From Pedobacter frigidisoli (GTDB lineage: Bacteria; Bacteroidota; Bacteroidia; Sphingobacteriales; Sphingobacteriaceae): a DNA stretch of 64,000 nucleotides. Below the pieces are notes generated by a model that ran no database searches, had not been told where the DNA came from, and saw only the letters and a program-made list of their open reading frames with translations. Of the stretch, positions 33,582 through 42,256 are shown in pieces. The DNA is taken from positions 496,001 through 560,000 of the forward strand of contig NZ_SJSN01000001.1 of NCBI RefSeq assembly GCF_004331675.1. Reading direction: 5' to 3'. Position 1 is the stretch's first letter, and every line of letters begins with the position of its first letter. The position numbers were made by a program, and so were the translations under genes.

Positions 33582-36392
33582 TTAATGCGCTGCCAACCAA
33601 TTATCACCCTCACCAATTTCTACGACAATTGGAACAGTAAGCTTAATTGCATTGGTCATTTTATCTTGAATAATGGCTTTCATTGCTTCTTTCTCTGATC
33701 TTAATGCATCGAAAACCAACTCATCATGCACCTGCATAGTCATGGTTGATTGTAGATTTTGTGCTTTCATTTCCTTATGAATATTAATCATCGCAATCTT
33801 GATCATATCTGCAGCAGAACCTTGAATGGGTGCATTTATCGCATTTCGTTCAGCAAAACCACGTACGGTTTGATTCGCAGAATTGATATCTCGTAAATAG
33901 CGCCTTCTACCCATGATCGTTTCCACGAATCCATTTTCTCTGGCGAAATTCATGGTATCGCTCATGTAACGTTTGATGCCTGGATATTGCGCAAAGTATT
34001 GTTCGATAATTTCTGCAGCCTCTTTACGTGGAATACCTAAGTTCTGTGATAATCCGAAAGCTGATTGTCCGTAAATAATACCAAAGTTAACCGCTTTTGC
34101 ATTCCTACGTTGTGTTCCATCCACTTCCTCAATACTTATTCCATATACTTTTGCGGCGGTGGCTGTATGAATATCAATGCCTTTACTAAAAGCATCGAGC
34201 ATATTTTCTTCTTTGCTAATTTCGGCAATAATGCGAAGCTCAATCTGCGAATAATCGGCAGAAAGTAGGATATGATTTTCATCCCTCGGAATAAAAGCCT
34301 TACGTACTTCTCTGCCGCGTTCTGTTCGAATTGGAATATTTTGCAAATTAGGATTGTTAGAACTTAATCGTCCTGTGGCGGCAACCGCTTGATTGTAAGA
34401 CGTGTGTACACGACCCGTCTTTGAATTTACCATTAAAGGCAAAGCATCAACATAGGTAGATTTCAATTTCTGCAATTGACGGAAATCTAAAATATCCTGA
34501 ACGATATCACTTTTGCTTGCTAATGCCATCAAAACATCTTCACCAGTTTGGTACTGACCCGTTTTGGTCTTTTTCGCCTTTGGATCTAACTGAAGTTTAT
34601 CAAACAAAACTTCACCCAATTGCTTTGGCGACGCCAGATTAAACTTGATTCCTGCTTTGTCGTAAACGTTTTGCTCGAATTTTATGATATCCTTTTCGAG
34701 TTCCTTTGAGTAAGCTTGTAAAGTTTCAATATCAATTCTAACCCCTTCTTTTTCTATATCAGCTAACACATAAACTAATGGATTTTCAATTTCCTCGGCT
34801 AGTTTAGCGGCATTTAATTCCATTAACTTTGGTTCAAAAATATGGGCCAATTGTAAGGTAACATCGGCATCTTCAGCTGCATAATCAACCACATCAATTA
34901 CCGGAACATCACGCATGGTTCCTTGGTTTTTACCTTTTGCGCCAATTAATTTTGTAATCGATATTGGAGAATAACCTAAATAATTTTCAGCTAAAATATC
35001 CATTCCATGTCTGGTATCAGGATCAATTAAGTAATGGGCGAGCATGGTATCGAAAATCTTTCCGCTCACCTGAACACCATACCATTTTAAAACTAAAATA
35101 TCGTATTTGGTGTTTTGCCCAATCTTTCCAATTTTATCATTCTCCAGCACCACCCTAAATTCATCAACAATTGCTTGTGCTTCTTCCCTAACTTCAGAAA
35201 CAGGAATGTAATAGCCCGTTCCCGGTTTTATGGAGAATGATAAACCGACCAAATCGGCCATATTTGCATCCGTTCCGGTGGTTTCGGTATCGAATGAAAT
35301 TCTTTCTTGTTCTAGTAAAAGCTTGATCAAATCAGCACGTTGCTCGTCTGTTTCAATTAAAATATATTCGTGTTCTGTATTTTCTATAGTTTTAGCCGGA
35401 AGTTTCTCAACTGGCTCCTCCTCTAAAGTATTGGTATATTGAATGGCTTCCCCAGGATGATTTCCAAAAAGATCGGTTTGCGTACCTTCCTGAAATTTTG
35501 CGGTGGTTACCGAAAACTCATCGCCAAAAACACGGCGACCTAATGTTCTAAACTCTAATTCGGTAAAGAGTGGCTCCAATAAATCCTTGCTCGGATCGCA
35601 AAGTTCCAGACTTTCCTCATCCAGTTCTACTGGAACATCTAATAAAATAGTAGCCAGTTTTTTAGAGATTAATCCTTGCTCAGCAAAATTTTCTACGTTT
35701 TCACGCTGTTTACCTTTTAACTCATGTGAATGTGCAATAATGTTCTCCATCGAGCCATATTGCTTGATTAATAATTTAGCCGTTTTCTCACCAATTCCTG
35801 GAATACCTGGAATATTATCTACAGCATCGCCCCATAAACCTAAAATATCAATAACCTGAAGTACATTTTCTATCTCCCATTTTGCCAAAATTTCTTTTAC
35901 ACCCAAAATTTCCATTCCATTGCCCATACGAGCGGGCTTGTAAATGAAGATATTTTCAGAAACCAATTGCGCAAAATCCTTATCTGGTGTCATGCAAAAA
36001 ACCTGATAACCTTTCAATTCCGCCTTTTTCGCCAGCGTACCAATAATATCATCTGCTTCGTAACCATCAGATGTAATTACGGGAATATTAAACCCAGTAA
36101 TTAGCTTGATCACATAAGGCATTGCTGCTGCCAAATCTTCGGGCATGGCTTGGCGATGCGCTTTGTATGCTTCGAAAGAAGTATGCCTTTCTGTTGGTGC
36201 TTCGGTATCGAAAACTACTGCAATGTGAGTAGGTTTTTCTTTCTTCAAAACATCCAGTAGCGTATTGGTGAAACCCATTACTGCCGATGTATTGATGCCT
36301 GACGACGTAAAACGTGGGTTTTTACTCAAAGCAAAATGCGCTCGGTACATCAGCGCCATACCATCCAGGAGAAAGAGTTTTTTATTGTTCAT
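33582..36392 (-). CDS. polA: DNA polymerase I
   Basis: A 936-residue family A polymerase, near the 928 of E. coli. Three domains in order: 5'-3' exonuclease (1-290, KLFLLDGMALMYRAH and SDGYEADDIIGTLA), 3'-5' exonuclease (about 340-530, ISFDTETTGTDA gives the Asp and Glu) and polymerase (about 550-936; motif A SADYSQIELR, motif B RRNAKAVNFGIIYGQS, motif C MQVHDELVFDA). Because FDTETT is intact, proofreading is probably active. It fills gaps after RNA-primer removal and excision repair. It appears to be monocistronic. Confidence 0.98.
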   Translation of the reverse strand: MNNKKLFLLDGMALMYRAHFALSKNPRFTSSGINTSAVMGFTNTLLDVLKKEKPTHIAVVFDTEAPTERHTSFEAYKAHRQAMPEDLAAAMPYVIKLITGFNIPVITSDGYEADDIIGTLAKKAELKGYQVFCMTPDKDFAQLVSENIFIYKPARMGNGMEILGVKEILAKWEIENVLQVIDILGLWGDAVDNIPGIPGIGEKTAKLLIKQYGSMENIIAHSHELKGKQRENVENFAEQGLISKKLATILLDVPVELDEESLELCDPSKDLLEPLFTELEFRTLGRRVFGDEFSVTTAKFQEGTQTDLFGNHPGEAIQYTNTLEEEPVEKLPAKTIENTEHEYILIETDEQRADLIKLLLEQERISFDTETTGTDANMADLVGLSFSIKPGTGYYIPVSEVREEAQAIVDEFRVVLENDKIGKIGQNTKYDILVLKWYGVQVSGKIFDTMLAHYLIDPDTRHGMDILAENYLGYSPISITKLIGAKGKNQGTMRDVPVIDVVDYAAEDADVTLQLAHIFEPKLMELNAAKLAEEIENPLVYVLADIEKEGVRIDIETLQAYSKELEKDIIKFEQNVYDKAGIKFNLASPKQLGEVLFDKLQLDPKAKKTKTGQYQTGEDVLMALASKSDIVQDILDFRQLQKLKSTYVDALPLMVNSKTGRVHTSYNQAVAATGRLSSNNPNLQNIPIRTERGREVRKAFIPRDENHILLSADYSQIELRIIAEISKEENMLDAFSKGIDIHTATAAKVYGISIEEVDGTQRRNAKAVNFGIIYGQSAFGLSQNLGIPRKEAAEIIEQYFAQYPGIKRYMSDTMNFARENGFVETIMGRRRYLRDINSANQTVRGFAERNAINAPIQGSAADMIKIAMINIHKEMKAQNLQSTMTMQVHDELVFDALRSEKEAMKAIIQDKMTNAIKLTVPIVVEIGEGDNWLAAH

Positions 36393-36479
36393 GTGATTAC
36401 ACAGATTATTAATTCATCTGATAATTTGATTTATCAGATGATAAAAGTAACCAAAGTTAAAGGTTTACATAAGATTATT

Positions 36480-37184
36480 TTAGATTTTACTCAAAAAGAA
36501 CTCCAACATAATTGCAATAAAATTGAAGCAACAATGAAACAAAACTGAATACCAAAAGCCATATTTTATTCGCAGATAACCCATAGATAGGCCACCGAAT
36601 GCCTGAGAAGAAACAAAAATCAGAAAAACAGGATTATCTAATGTTAAATCTTTCATATTGGTGTAATGAACTAATCCAAACAAAACTCCAGAATAATAAA
36701 AAATGAAAGGGTAGGCTTTTCGCCAAAACAATTGTTTTCGAGTGGTGCTAATTCTTTTAAAATAACTGTGAAGAATTAGAGCGATAATTAGAAAAAAGGT
36801 AAATATGGGAAAATAGAGGTAATTACTATTTAAAAAGTAAGCAGAAATAATGGCCAAACTAAAGCATATAAAATAAATGGTTGCATATTTTTTACGTAGA
36901 TGCCATCTAAACATCGATTCTTCGATAAATGGAGCTACTAAACATCCCAAAAACAGCATTGCATAAATACCATATTTTTTGAGAACATCGACTTTTTCAT
37001 AGTATTCTTTTATTACTTGAAAATGCAACAATAAGTAATAGATGCTCATGATTAACCCAGCGAACAATATATCGAGAACTAATATCCAAAGGAAATCTCT
37101 ATGAAGACTTTTATTATCTTTACTGAGCTTTAAGAGTTTTGGCTTTTTTAAGAACTGCCAAAATAACGAGAGCGTTTCAATCAT
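36480..37184 (-). CDS. CPBP-family intramembrane metalloprotease
   Basis: A 234-residue polytopic membrane protein of the CPBP (CAAX protease/Abi) family. The three motifs are visible: EESMFR (about residues 87-92), LFGLVHY (about 166-172) and HCCFN (about 219-223), with about six membrane helices. The family includes prenyl-protein-like proteases and bacteriocin-immunity proteins; the substrate here is unknown. It lies 88 bp upstream of polA on the same strand but is probably unrelated. Confidence 0.88.
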   Translation of the reverse strand: MIETLSLFWQFLKKPKLLKLSKDNKSLHRDFLWILVLDILFAGLIMSIYYLLLHFQVIKEYYEKVDVLKKYGIYAMLFLGCLVAPFIEESMFRWHLRKKYATIYFICFSLAIISAYFLNSNYLYFPIFTFFLIIALILHSYFKRISTTRKQLFWRKAYPFIFYYSGVLFGLVHYTNMKDLTLDNPVFLIFVSSQAFGGLSMGYLRIKYGFWYSVLFHCCFNFIAIMLEFFLSKI

Positions 37185-37230
37185 ATATGAATTATGGTTT
37201 AGTTACGTTATTTATTAATATTGCTAACTT

Positions 37231-37911
37231 ATGAAGATTTTTAACCTTTTTATTATAATATTTCTATTCGCAACAAATACACTTTTTGCACAAGATTTTA
37301 TTGTTAAAAATAATGAAGACGTCGTTCGTGGAACCATAAAAGGAACGGATTATTTCTCTGTTTACATTAGCGAAAATGACCAAGCCGACGTGATTTTGCC
37401 TGCAAAAGATGTAAAAAACTTCTTTTGGAATGGAAATAGCTTTTTAAGTAAGGGTTTTGCAAATGGTAGAAATTTCGAATATCGCTTTGTAAAAGTAATT
37501 GAAATGGGCGCCGTTAACTTATATTCATTTGGAGGTGGAACTTTGATGCCAGCTTCAAAAGAAAAGAAAGTAAAATTCAGGCCATCAATCGGGATAGGAA
37601 CTGGAACCGGAGGTTATGGTGGTATAGGGATGGGCGGCGGAGTTAGTATTGGTGGCGGAGGTAGAAATTCGGGGCCAGAGCTTCCTGCTGGTGCACCAGT
37701 TGTTCGTTACTTTATCGAGAAACCAGGAGCTGGGCCTTTGCAAGAAGTGCCAATGAAAGCCATCACTGATGAGGATAAAAAAGCAAGTGTTAGGACAATT
37801 CTTCTTCAAAAATTAGGCGATCAGCCAGATTTAAAAGTGAAAGTTGAAAACAGTGCGGAGTTCAACAGCAGGGATGTGATAGAGTTGGTTAAGGCGTATA
37901 ATTCAAAATAG
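37231..37911 (+). CDS. Exported protein with glycine-rich segment, unknown function
   Basis: A 226-residue protein with a signal peptide (cleaved after LFA, before QDFIV). The first half looks like a beta domain (VKNNEDVVRGTIKGTDYFSV); then comes a glycine-rich stretch (about residues 128-150, with GGGVSIGGGG); the C-terminal part has helices and ends in ELVKAYN. No family is recognised. It is divergent from the CPBP gene. Confidence 0.6.
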   Translation: MKIFNLFIIIFLFATNTLFAQDFIVKNNEDVVRGTIKGTDYFSVYISENDQADVILPAKDVKNFFWNGNSFLSKGFANGRNFEYRFVKVIEMGAVNLYSFGGGTLMPASKEKKVKFRPSIGIGTGTGGYGGIGMGGGVSIGGGGRNSGPELPAGAPVVRYFIEKPGAGPLQEVPMKAITDEDKKASVRTILLQKLGDQPDLKVKVENSAEFNSRDVIELVKAYNSK

Positions 37912-38027
37912 ATCAGGATTTTTCAGGATTTAAGGATTTTAAGATCGATGGGGATAAAAGATAACTCCTTAATTAGTTGGTGCTAGAGTAAACCTTAAAA
38001 AAAATTAAACAAGGATTTTTAAGATCC
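37912..38027. repeat. Phrase-type repeat (AGGATTT series)
   Basis: CAGGATT recurs with variants at 37914, 37924 and 37932 (as AAGGATT), then AAGATC; AAGGATTTTTAAGATCC recurs at 38011-38027. These short, self-similar phrases fill the gap between two convergent genes. Confidence 0.5.
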
Positions 38028-38052
38028 GTTTACTGAAAAGTAAGGTGCCAAA

Positions 38053-38586
38053 TTAATGGGAATTAAGTTTGGCATAAATTGCTAGACTGACAAATTGATT
38101 ATTTTTAATCTCGCAATTGTTCATTGTGCCTTCGTGATTAAAGGAAAGTTTACTTAAAACCTTTTTGCTATTTTCGTTTGCGGATTCCACAAAAGCTTCA
38201 ATTCTGTTTAATTTCAATTGGCTAAATGCATAATCGCAAACTGATTTGGCAGCTTCAACTATAATTCCTGATGCCCAATAATTTGGTAATAGCCAAAAGC
38301 CAATTTCTGCTTTCTGATAAATTTGAGTCATATTGTTAAGCCCGATAGCGCCCAGAAATTCTTTAGTTTCCTTATCGCAAACTGCCCACCAAATGCCATT
38401 TTTTTCTTTTTCCAGCGCTTTGAACCAAGCAAGCTGATTTCGGGTAGCTTCTAAAGTATTATAACTTACTGCATAATACTTAACAACATTTGGGTGAGAC
38501 AAACCTTGGTAAACATTTTCCAGATCATCGTCTTGAAACTGTCTCAATATCAGTCTTTCTGTAACTAATTTTGGGAAAACATCCAT
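38053..38586 (-). CDS. GNAT N-acetyltransferase, RimJ/RimL type
   Basis: A 177-residue acetyltransferase: VTERLILRQFQDDDLENVYQ at the start, IWWAVCDKETKEFLGAIGL and IGFWLLPNYWASGIIVEAAK (acetyl-CoA binding region) follow, and the C-terminal KVLSKLSFNHEGT completes the fold. It resembles the RimJ/RimL group that modifies protein N-termini or small molecules. I chose ATG 38586, whose A overlaps the tag stop codon (TAATG), implying translational coupling; the in-frame ATG 38601 would overlap tag further. Confidence 0.85.
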   Translation of the reverse strand: MDVFPKLVTERLILRQFQDDDLENVYQGLSHPNVVKYYAVSYNTLEATRNQLAWFKALEKEKNGIWWAVCDKETKEFLGAIGLNNMTQIYQKAEIGFWLLPNYWASGIIVEAAKSVCDYAFSQLKLNRIEAFVESANENSKKVLSKLSFNHEGTMNNCEIKNNQFVSLAIYAKLNSH

Positions 38587-39176
38587 TACCTTGCACAACA
38601 ATTTACCAAATGATCATTTACCATTCCTGTAGCTTGCATAAAAGCATAACAAATGGTAGTACCGAAAAACTTAAAGCCACGCTTTTTCATGTCCTTGCTA
38701 ATTTGATCTGATAATTCCGTTCTTGGTGGCACGTCGCTCATGCTTTCTATTTTATTTTGCAGAGGTTTCTCATCTGGCATAAAACCCCAAATGTATTTGG
38801 CAAAACTGCCAAACTCTTCCTGAATTTTGATGAACAATTTTGCATTAGTGATGGCGCCATTAATCTTTAATTTATTCCGAATAATGCCTGCATCTTGAAT
38901 TAATCTTTCGAAATCATTTTCATCAAATGCAGCAACTTTCTTCACGTTAAAGTTGGCAAAAGCTTTTCTATAGCTTTCTCTTTTACGAAGAATGGTGATC
39001 CAACTTAAACCCGCTTGAGCACCCTCCAAAATTAAAAACTCGAATAAAATTTTATCATCAAATACTGGCTTTCCCCATTCCTCATCGTGGTATTTAATGT
39101 AAAGCGGATCGGAACCAGCCCAAGTGCAGCGGGCTTGTGAGCTTGGAGTGTATAGTTGGGAGTTTGGAGTCTGCAT
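38586..39176 (-). CDS. tag: DNA-3-methyladenine glycosylase I
   Basis: A 196-residue base-excision repair enzyme that removes 3-methyladenine from alkylated DNA. RCTWAGSDPLYIKYHDEEWG (about residues 16-35) is the family start and carries the conserved Cys; EGAQAGLSWITILRKRESYR is the helix-hairpin-helix neighbourhood; the C-terminal HLVNCC includes the zinc ligands. The normal protein starts within two or three residues of RC; here about 15 extra residues (MQTPNSQLYTPSSQA) precede it. They are encoded by a phrase-repeat stretch. It is coupled to the GNAT gene (TAATG). Confidence 0.94.
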   Translation of the reverse strand: MQTPNSQLYTPSSQARCTWAGSDPLYIKYHDEEWGKPVFDDKILFEFLILEGAQAGLSWITILRKRESYRKAFANFNVKKVAAFDENDFERLIQDAGIIRNKLKINGAITNAKLFIKIQEEFGSFAKYIWGFMPDEKPLQNKIESMSDVPPRTELSDQISKDMKKRGFKFFGTTICYAFMQATGMVNDHLVNCCAR

Positions 39177-39194
39177 GATGGAAATTTAATGTCT

Positions 39195-39561
39195 TTAAGT
39201 TTTGATGAGAAATTTTTCAGGATTATTCATCATATAAACCAGTAATTTAGCTATTTCTTCTGCTTGATTATTTAGTTTTTGAAATTCATCATTAGAAATG
39301 TACTCACAGGCTAGAGCAAACTCTAACCATGTTTGTGTCTCACCAATTTCGGTGTCAGAATCAGAAAGTTTACTAATAAAATGGTTTGGATACTTACGTT
39401 TTCGGTAAGCTTCGGCAAGGTTTGCACCAACACTTCTAGAACATCTCCTTATCTGATCGGTTAAGCTATATTTTTCTTCTGATGGAAATGGATAGTTGAA
39501 AAATCTGCAGCGAAAGATCAAAACCTTTTTGATAAGCTAGTAAATCCTTTAGTGTTCCCAT
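39195..39561 (-). pseudogene. Frameshifted four-helix-bundle (S23/IVP) protein gene
   Basis: The S23 (23S rRNA intervening-sequence) family protein usually runs from MGTLKDLLAYQKGF to a QIRR, GANLAEAYRKRKYP and DTEIGETQTWLEFALACEYI body. Here ATG 39561 reads MGTLKDLLAYQKGFDLSLQI and then runs into a stop because the frame changes near 39489 (just after QLS), while the rest (FPSEEKYSLTDQIRR onwards, to the stop at 39195) is in another frame with no proper start. The loss fits a 5-bp deletion or a 1-bp insertion. The family folds as a four-helix bundle of unknown role. It may be a real pseudogene or a base error. Confidence 0.8.
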
Positions 39562-39626
39562 AACTAAATATAGAAACAATATAGCAATTTAACAGCCGCC
39601 CAAAACTCAGAACTTAAAACTCCAAA

Positions 39627-39956
39627 CTAAAAAATCTCCTCCATTGGATTCCAAAACACCTTTTTAAAGTTGACAACTTTATTGTCCTTGACCACTACAC
39701 CTTCATTGAAAAGTTGCTCCTCCATTCTCTCTGGTGGATTGAAGTGGAATTTTCCGGTGAGCAAACCACTGCTATTTACTACGCGATGCGCTGGTACTTT
39801 CGGGTGGGCAGCTTCGGCATACCTCATGGCATAACCAACCATTCTGGATGATTTTGCAGCACCCAAACTTTTAGCAATGGCGCCATAAGAAGTTACCCGC
39901 CCTTTCGGAATTAATCGGGCAATCTCATAAACCTGTTCGTAAAAGTTGGTGTTCAT
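39627..39956 (-). CDS. Alkyltransferase-like (ATL) protein lacking the acceptor cysteine
   Basis: A 109-residue protein of the MGMT C-terminal-domain family. IPKGRVTSYGAIAKSLG is the DNA-binding helix, and the site that is PCHR in repair methyltransferases reads PAHRVV here (about residue 56), so the alkyl-accepting Cys is replaced by Ala. This places it with ATL proteins, which bind O6-alkylguanine and hand the lesion to nucleotide excision repair, rather than with true MGMT. Its ATG overlaps the trmB stop codon (TAATG), so the two are coupled. Confidence 0.93.
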   Translation of the reverse strand: MNTNFYEQVYEIARLIPKGRVTSYGAIAKSLGAAKSSRMVGYAMRYAEAAHPKVPAHRVVNSSGLLTGKFHFNPPERMEEQLFNEGVVVKDNKVVNFKKVFWNPMEEIF

Positions 39957-40606
39957 TATTCAAAAGAAAACTGAATGTAATTGATGTTCTTATCGTGAAG
40001 TAAATATTTTTTTTCGTAATAAGTTTTGATCGATAAAACGTTATCCACCAAATCAGATGTATATAAATGATCGGTATTTTTATGAACTATCAAACCAAGT
40101 TCCGCTACTTTTTCGCAAGTGTATGCATACAGTTGATCGTTATCCGTTTTAAGATTTACGTTACCACCTGATTTTAAAACAGCTTGATATCGATTTAAAA
40201 AAGCTGGAAAAGTTAACCGTTTCTTTTCTCGACTATCTTGTGGTTGTGGGTCAGGGAAAGTGATCCAAATTTCATCGATCTCCCCATCAGCAAAATAATC
40301 TAACAGGTTCTCTATTTGAATCCTTAAAAAAGCAACATTATTAATGCCATCTTCGATGGCGGTTTTTGCGCCACGCCAAATGCGATTGCCCTTATAATCT
40401 ACGCCAATGAAATTTTTATCTGGGAATAATGTGGCCAGGTTCACGGTATATTCGCCCTTACCACAAGCCAATTCCAATACAACAGGATTTGTGTTTTTAA
40501 AATGCTCAGCAGCCCAATTGCCTTTTAAGGCTTTTCCTTCTTCTAATTGATATACGTTTGCAAAAGTCTCTATTTCTGCAAATCGCCTAAGTTTATCTTT
40601 ACCCAA
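39956..40606 (-). CDS. trmB: tRNA (guanine-N7)-methyltransferase
   Basis: A 216-residue SAM-dependent enzyme that makes m7G46 in tRNA. The SAM-binding LELACGKGEYTVNLA (about residues 50-64), NFIGVDYKGNRIWRGAK, and the catalytic EIWITFPDPQPQDSREKKR (about 130-148) match TrmB. It heads a minus-strand run that includes the ATL, S23, tag and GNAT genes; it is coupled to the ATL gene by a 1-bp overlap. Confidence 0.96.
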   Translation of the reverse strand: MGKDKLRRFAEIETFANVYQLEEGKALKGNWAAEHFKNTNPVVLELACGKGEYTVNLATLFPDKNFIGVDYKGNRIWRGAKTAIEDGINNVAFLRIQIENLLDYFADGEIDEIWITFPDPQPQDSREKKRLTFPAFLNRYQAVLKSGGNVNLKTDNDQLYAYTCEKVAELGLIVHKNTDHLYTSDLVDNVLSIKTYYEKKYLLHDKNINYIQFSFE

Positions 40607-40778
40607 AAGTTTTTTTTCGGCAAATTTACAATTAAATCAATTACCAATTTCTGTTTTTTACCATCTCCAATCTTTGTAACCAGTAGCATTTGCGATGTAG
40701 CATAAATTTAGTCTATGTATTGAGGATAATTGTTAGAAAAAATAAAATCTAAAGGAAAAAATACATAGTTAAAATTGA

Positions 40779-40786
40779 TACATTTG
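40779..40786 (+). promoter_or_regulatory. Candidate -7 box for oxyR
   Basis: TACATTTG matches TAnnTTTG and lies 24 bp before the oxyR start. No clear -33 TTTG is at the expected distance. Confidence 0.3.
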
Positions 40787-40810
40787 AAAATATAAATCAA
40801 TTATACCTAT

Positions 40811-41743
40811 ATGACTTTAGTTCAGCTTGAATATATTGTTGCAGTAGATACTTACAGAAGTTTTGTAACGGCAGCAGATAAATGTTTCGTAACCCAACCT
40901 ACATTAAGTATGCAAGTTCAAAAGTTGGAAGAATTAATAAGCGTAAAAATTTTCGATAGAAGCAAACAACCTGTAACGCCTACAGAAATTGGCGCTCAAA
41001 TCATTGCCCAGGCTAGAGTTATTTTACAAGAAAGCGGAAAGATAAAAGAACTAATTAGCAGTCAGCAGCAAGATGTTTTAGGTGAGCTAAGAATTGGTGT
41101 GATACCTACCGTTGCACCCTATTTGCTACCAGAGGTTATTTCGGCAATGCTCGAAAAATACCCTGAACTGAAATTGGTTATCTGGGAATATACAACAGAG
41201 GATATTATCCACCATTTAAAAACTGGGGTTTTAGACTGTGGGATATTGGCAACGCCTTTAACAGATGTGAACATTACAGAGATGCCTTTATATTATGAGA
41301 ATTTTGTAAGCTACATCAGTAAAAATAGCAAGTTGTTTAAAAAGAAAGCGGTAGATGCCGAAGACTTAAACGATGAAAACATTTGGCTTTTAAATGAAGG
41401 GCATTGTATGCGGAATCAGGTTTTAAATATTTGCCGTTCTACCAAAAACAACAGATTACAAGGTTTGGAATATAATACCGGCAGTGTAGAAACGCTGGTA
41501 AGAATGGTAGATTTAAATGGTGGTGCAACCTTACTTCCAGAATTGGCAATTACCGATTTAAGTGCAAAACAAATAACCAAAATCCGTCACTTTAAATCGC
41601 CTGAACCTGTAAGGGAAATCAGTTTGGTTACGCATAAGAATTTCATCAAAAAGAGAATGCTCAATGCTTTAAAAGATGAAATTTTAGCCGTTATTCCAAA
41701 AACAATGAAGCAGAAGAAAAAGAAAGATATTGTTGGAATTTAA
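40811..41743 (+). CDS. oxyR: OxyR, LysR-type peroxide-sensing regulator
   Basis: A 310-residue LysR-family activator. The N-terminal winged HTH is seen (SFVTAADKCFVTQPTLSMQV). The redox loop GHCMRNQVLNIC places cysteines at residues 199 and 208, the same numbers as in E. coli OxyR, so a H2O2-driven disulfide switch is expected. It would activate catalase, peroxiredoxin and similar genes on peroxide stress. It is divergent from trmB, and sodA lies 1 kb away in the opposite direction. Confidence 0.95.
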   Translation: MTLVQLEYIVAVDTYRSFVTAADKCFVTQPTLSMQVQKLEELISVKIFDRSKQPVTPTEIGAQIIAQARVILQESGKIKELISSQQQDVLGELRIGVIPTVAPYLLPEVISAMLEKYPELKLVIWEYTTEDIIHHLKTGVLDCGILATPLTDVNITEMPLYYENFVSYISKNSKLFKKKAVDAEDLNDENIWLLNEGHCMRNQVLNICRSTKNNRLQGLEYNTGSVETLVRMVDLNGGATLLPELAITDLSAKQITKIRHFKSPEPVREISLVTHKNFIKKRMLNALKDEILAVIPKTMKQKKKKDIVGI

Positions 41744-41863
41744 AAACTTACCAAGCTTCAACGGTCAAGAGCGAGAGAAAACTTCGTCAGTTTTGCAAAG
41801 AGTACCCAAAAAGATTTACGAAATTCTCCCACCAGCACAGCCTCTAAAATTTCGTGAGTTATT

Positions 41864-42094
41864 CTAATTTAGCTCAAGATCTTTATCTACATGATCTGCC
41901 AATTTATAGCTAGAAGAATTTGGATTTTTATCCTCTAAAAAGATCAGGATAATTAATGAAATGATGGGTATTAAAAACGATATAAAAAACCAGAACCAAA
42001 AATTTCTACCAGTTCGTTTGGCGAGGAAACCAGCCAACAACTGTGGAGATAACAATAAGGCGAGCACGATGCTGCCAACTATTATTTCTGGCAT
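41864..42094 (-). CDS. Small membrane protein, unknown function
   Basis: A 76-residue protein with two membrane helices (about residues 4-24 and 32-54) and a hydrophilic tail rich in Asp/Asn/Ser (about 55-76). The motif AKRTGRNFWFWFFISFLIP is reminiscent of small bacterial membrane proteins that precede a cytoplasmic loop, but I do not recognise the family. Confidence 0.55.
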   Translation of the reverse strand: MPEIIVGSIVLALLLSPQLLAGFLAKRTGRNFWFWFFISFLIPIISLIILIFLEDKNPNSSSYKLADHVDKDLELN

Positions 42095-42136
42095 TAGCTG
42101 TTAATTGTGGGTTTTAGCAGAGGCCCAAGTGTAATA

Positions 42137-42256
42137 AACCTGATGGAAGTGATAGCCCCAGATGTACGAACCTTAATTATGCACTACCAATAACTGGGAC
42201 TAAAACGTACAGCAGGACTATCTTAAACCAAGCACTACTGATTTTGCTTTTCTAAA
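42137..42256 (+). repeat. Dispersed intergenic element, copy b (overlaps a gene end)
   Basis: AACCTGATGGAAGTGATAGC, ACGTACAGCAGGACTATC, CCAAGCACTACTG, TTTTGCTTTTCTAAA. The last 22 bp lie inside the 3' end of the minus-strand gene 42235-42696, so the final codons and the stop of that gene come from the element. Confidence 0.75.

Noticed and set aside
39627..39956. Calling the gene ogt/MGMT (repair methyltransferase)
   Set aside because: The acceptor Cys is Ala in PAHR, so methyl transfer to the protein is not possible.
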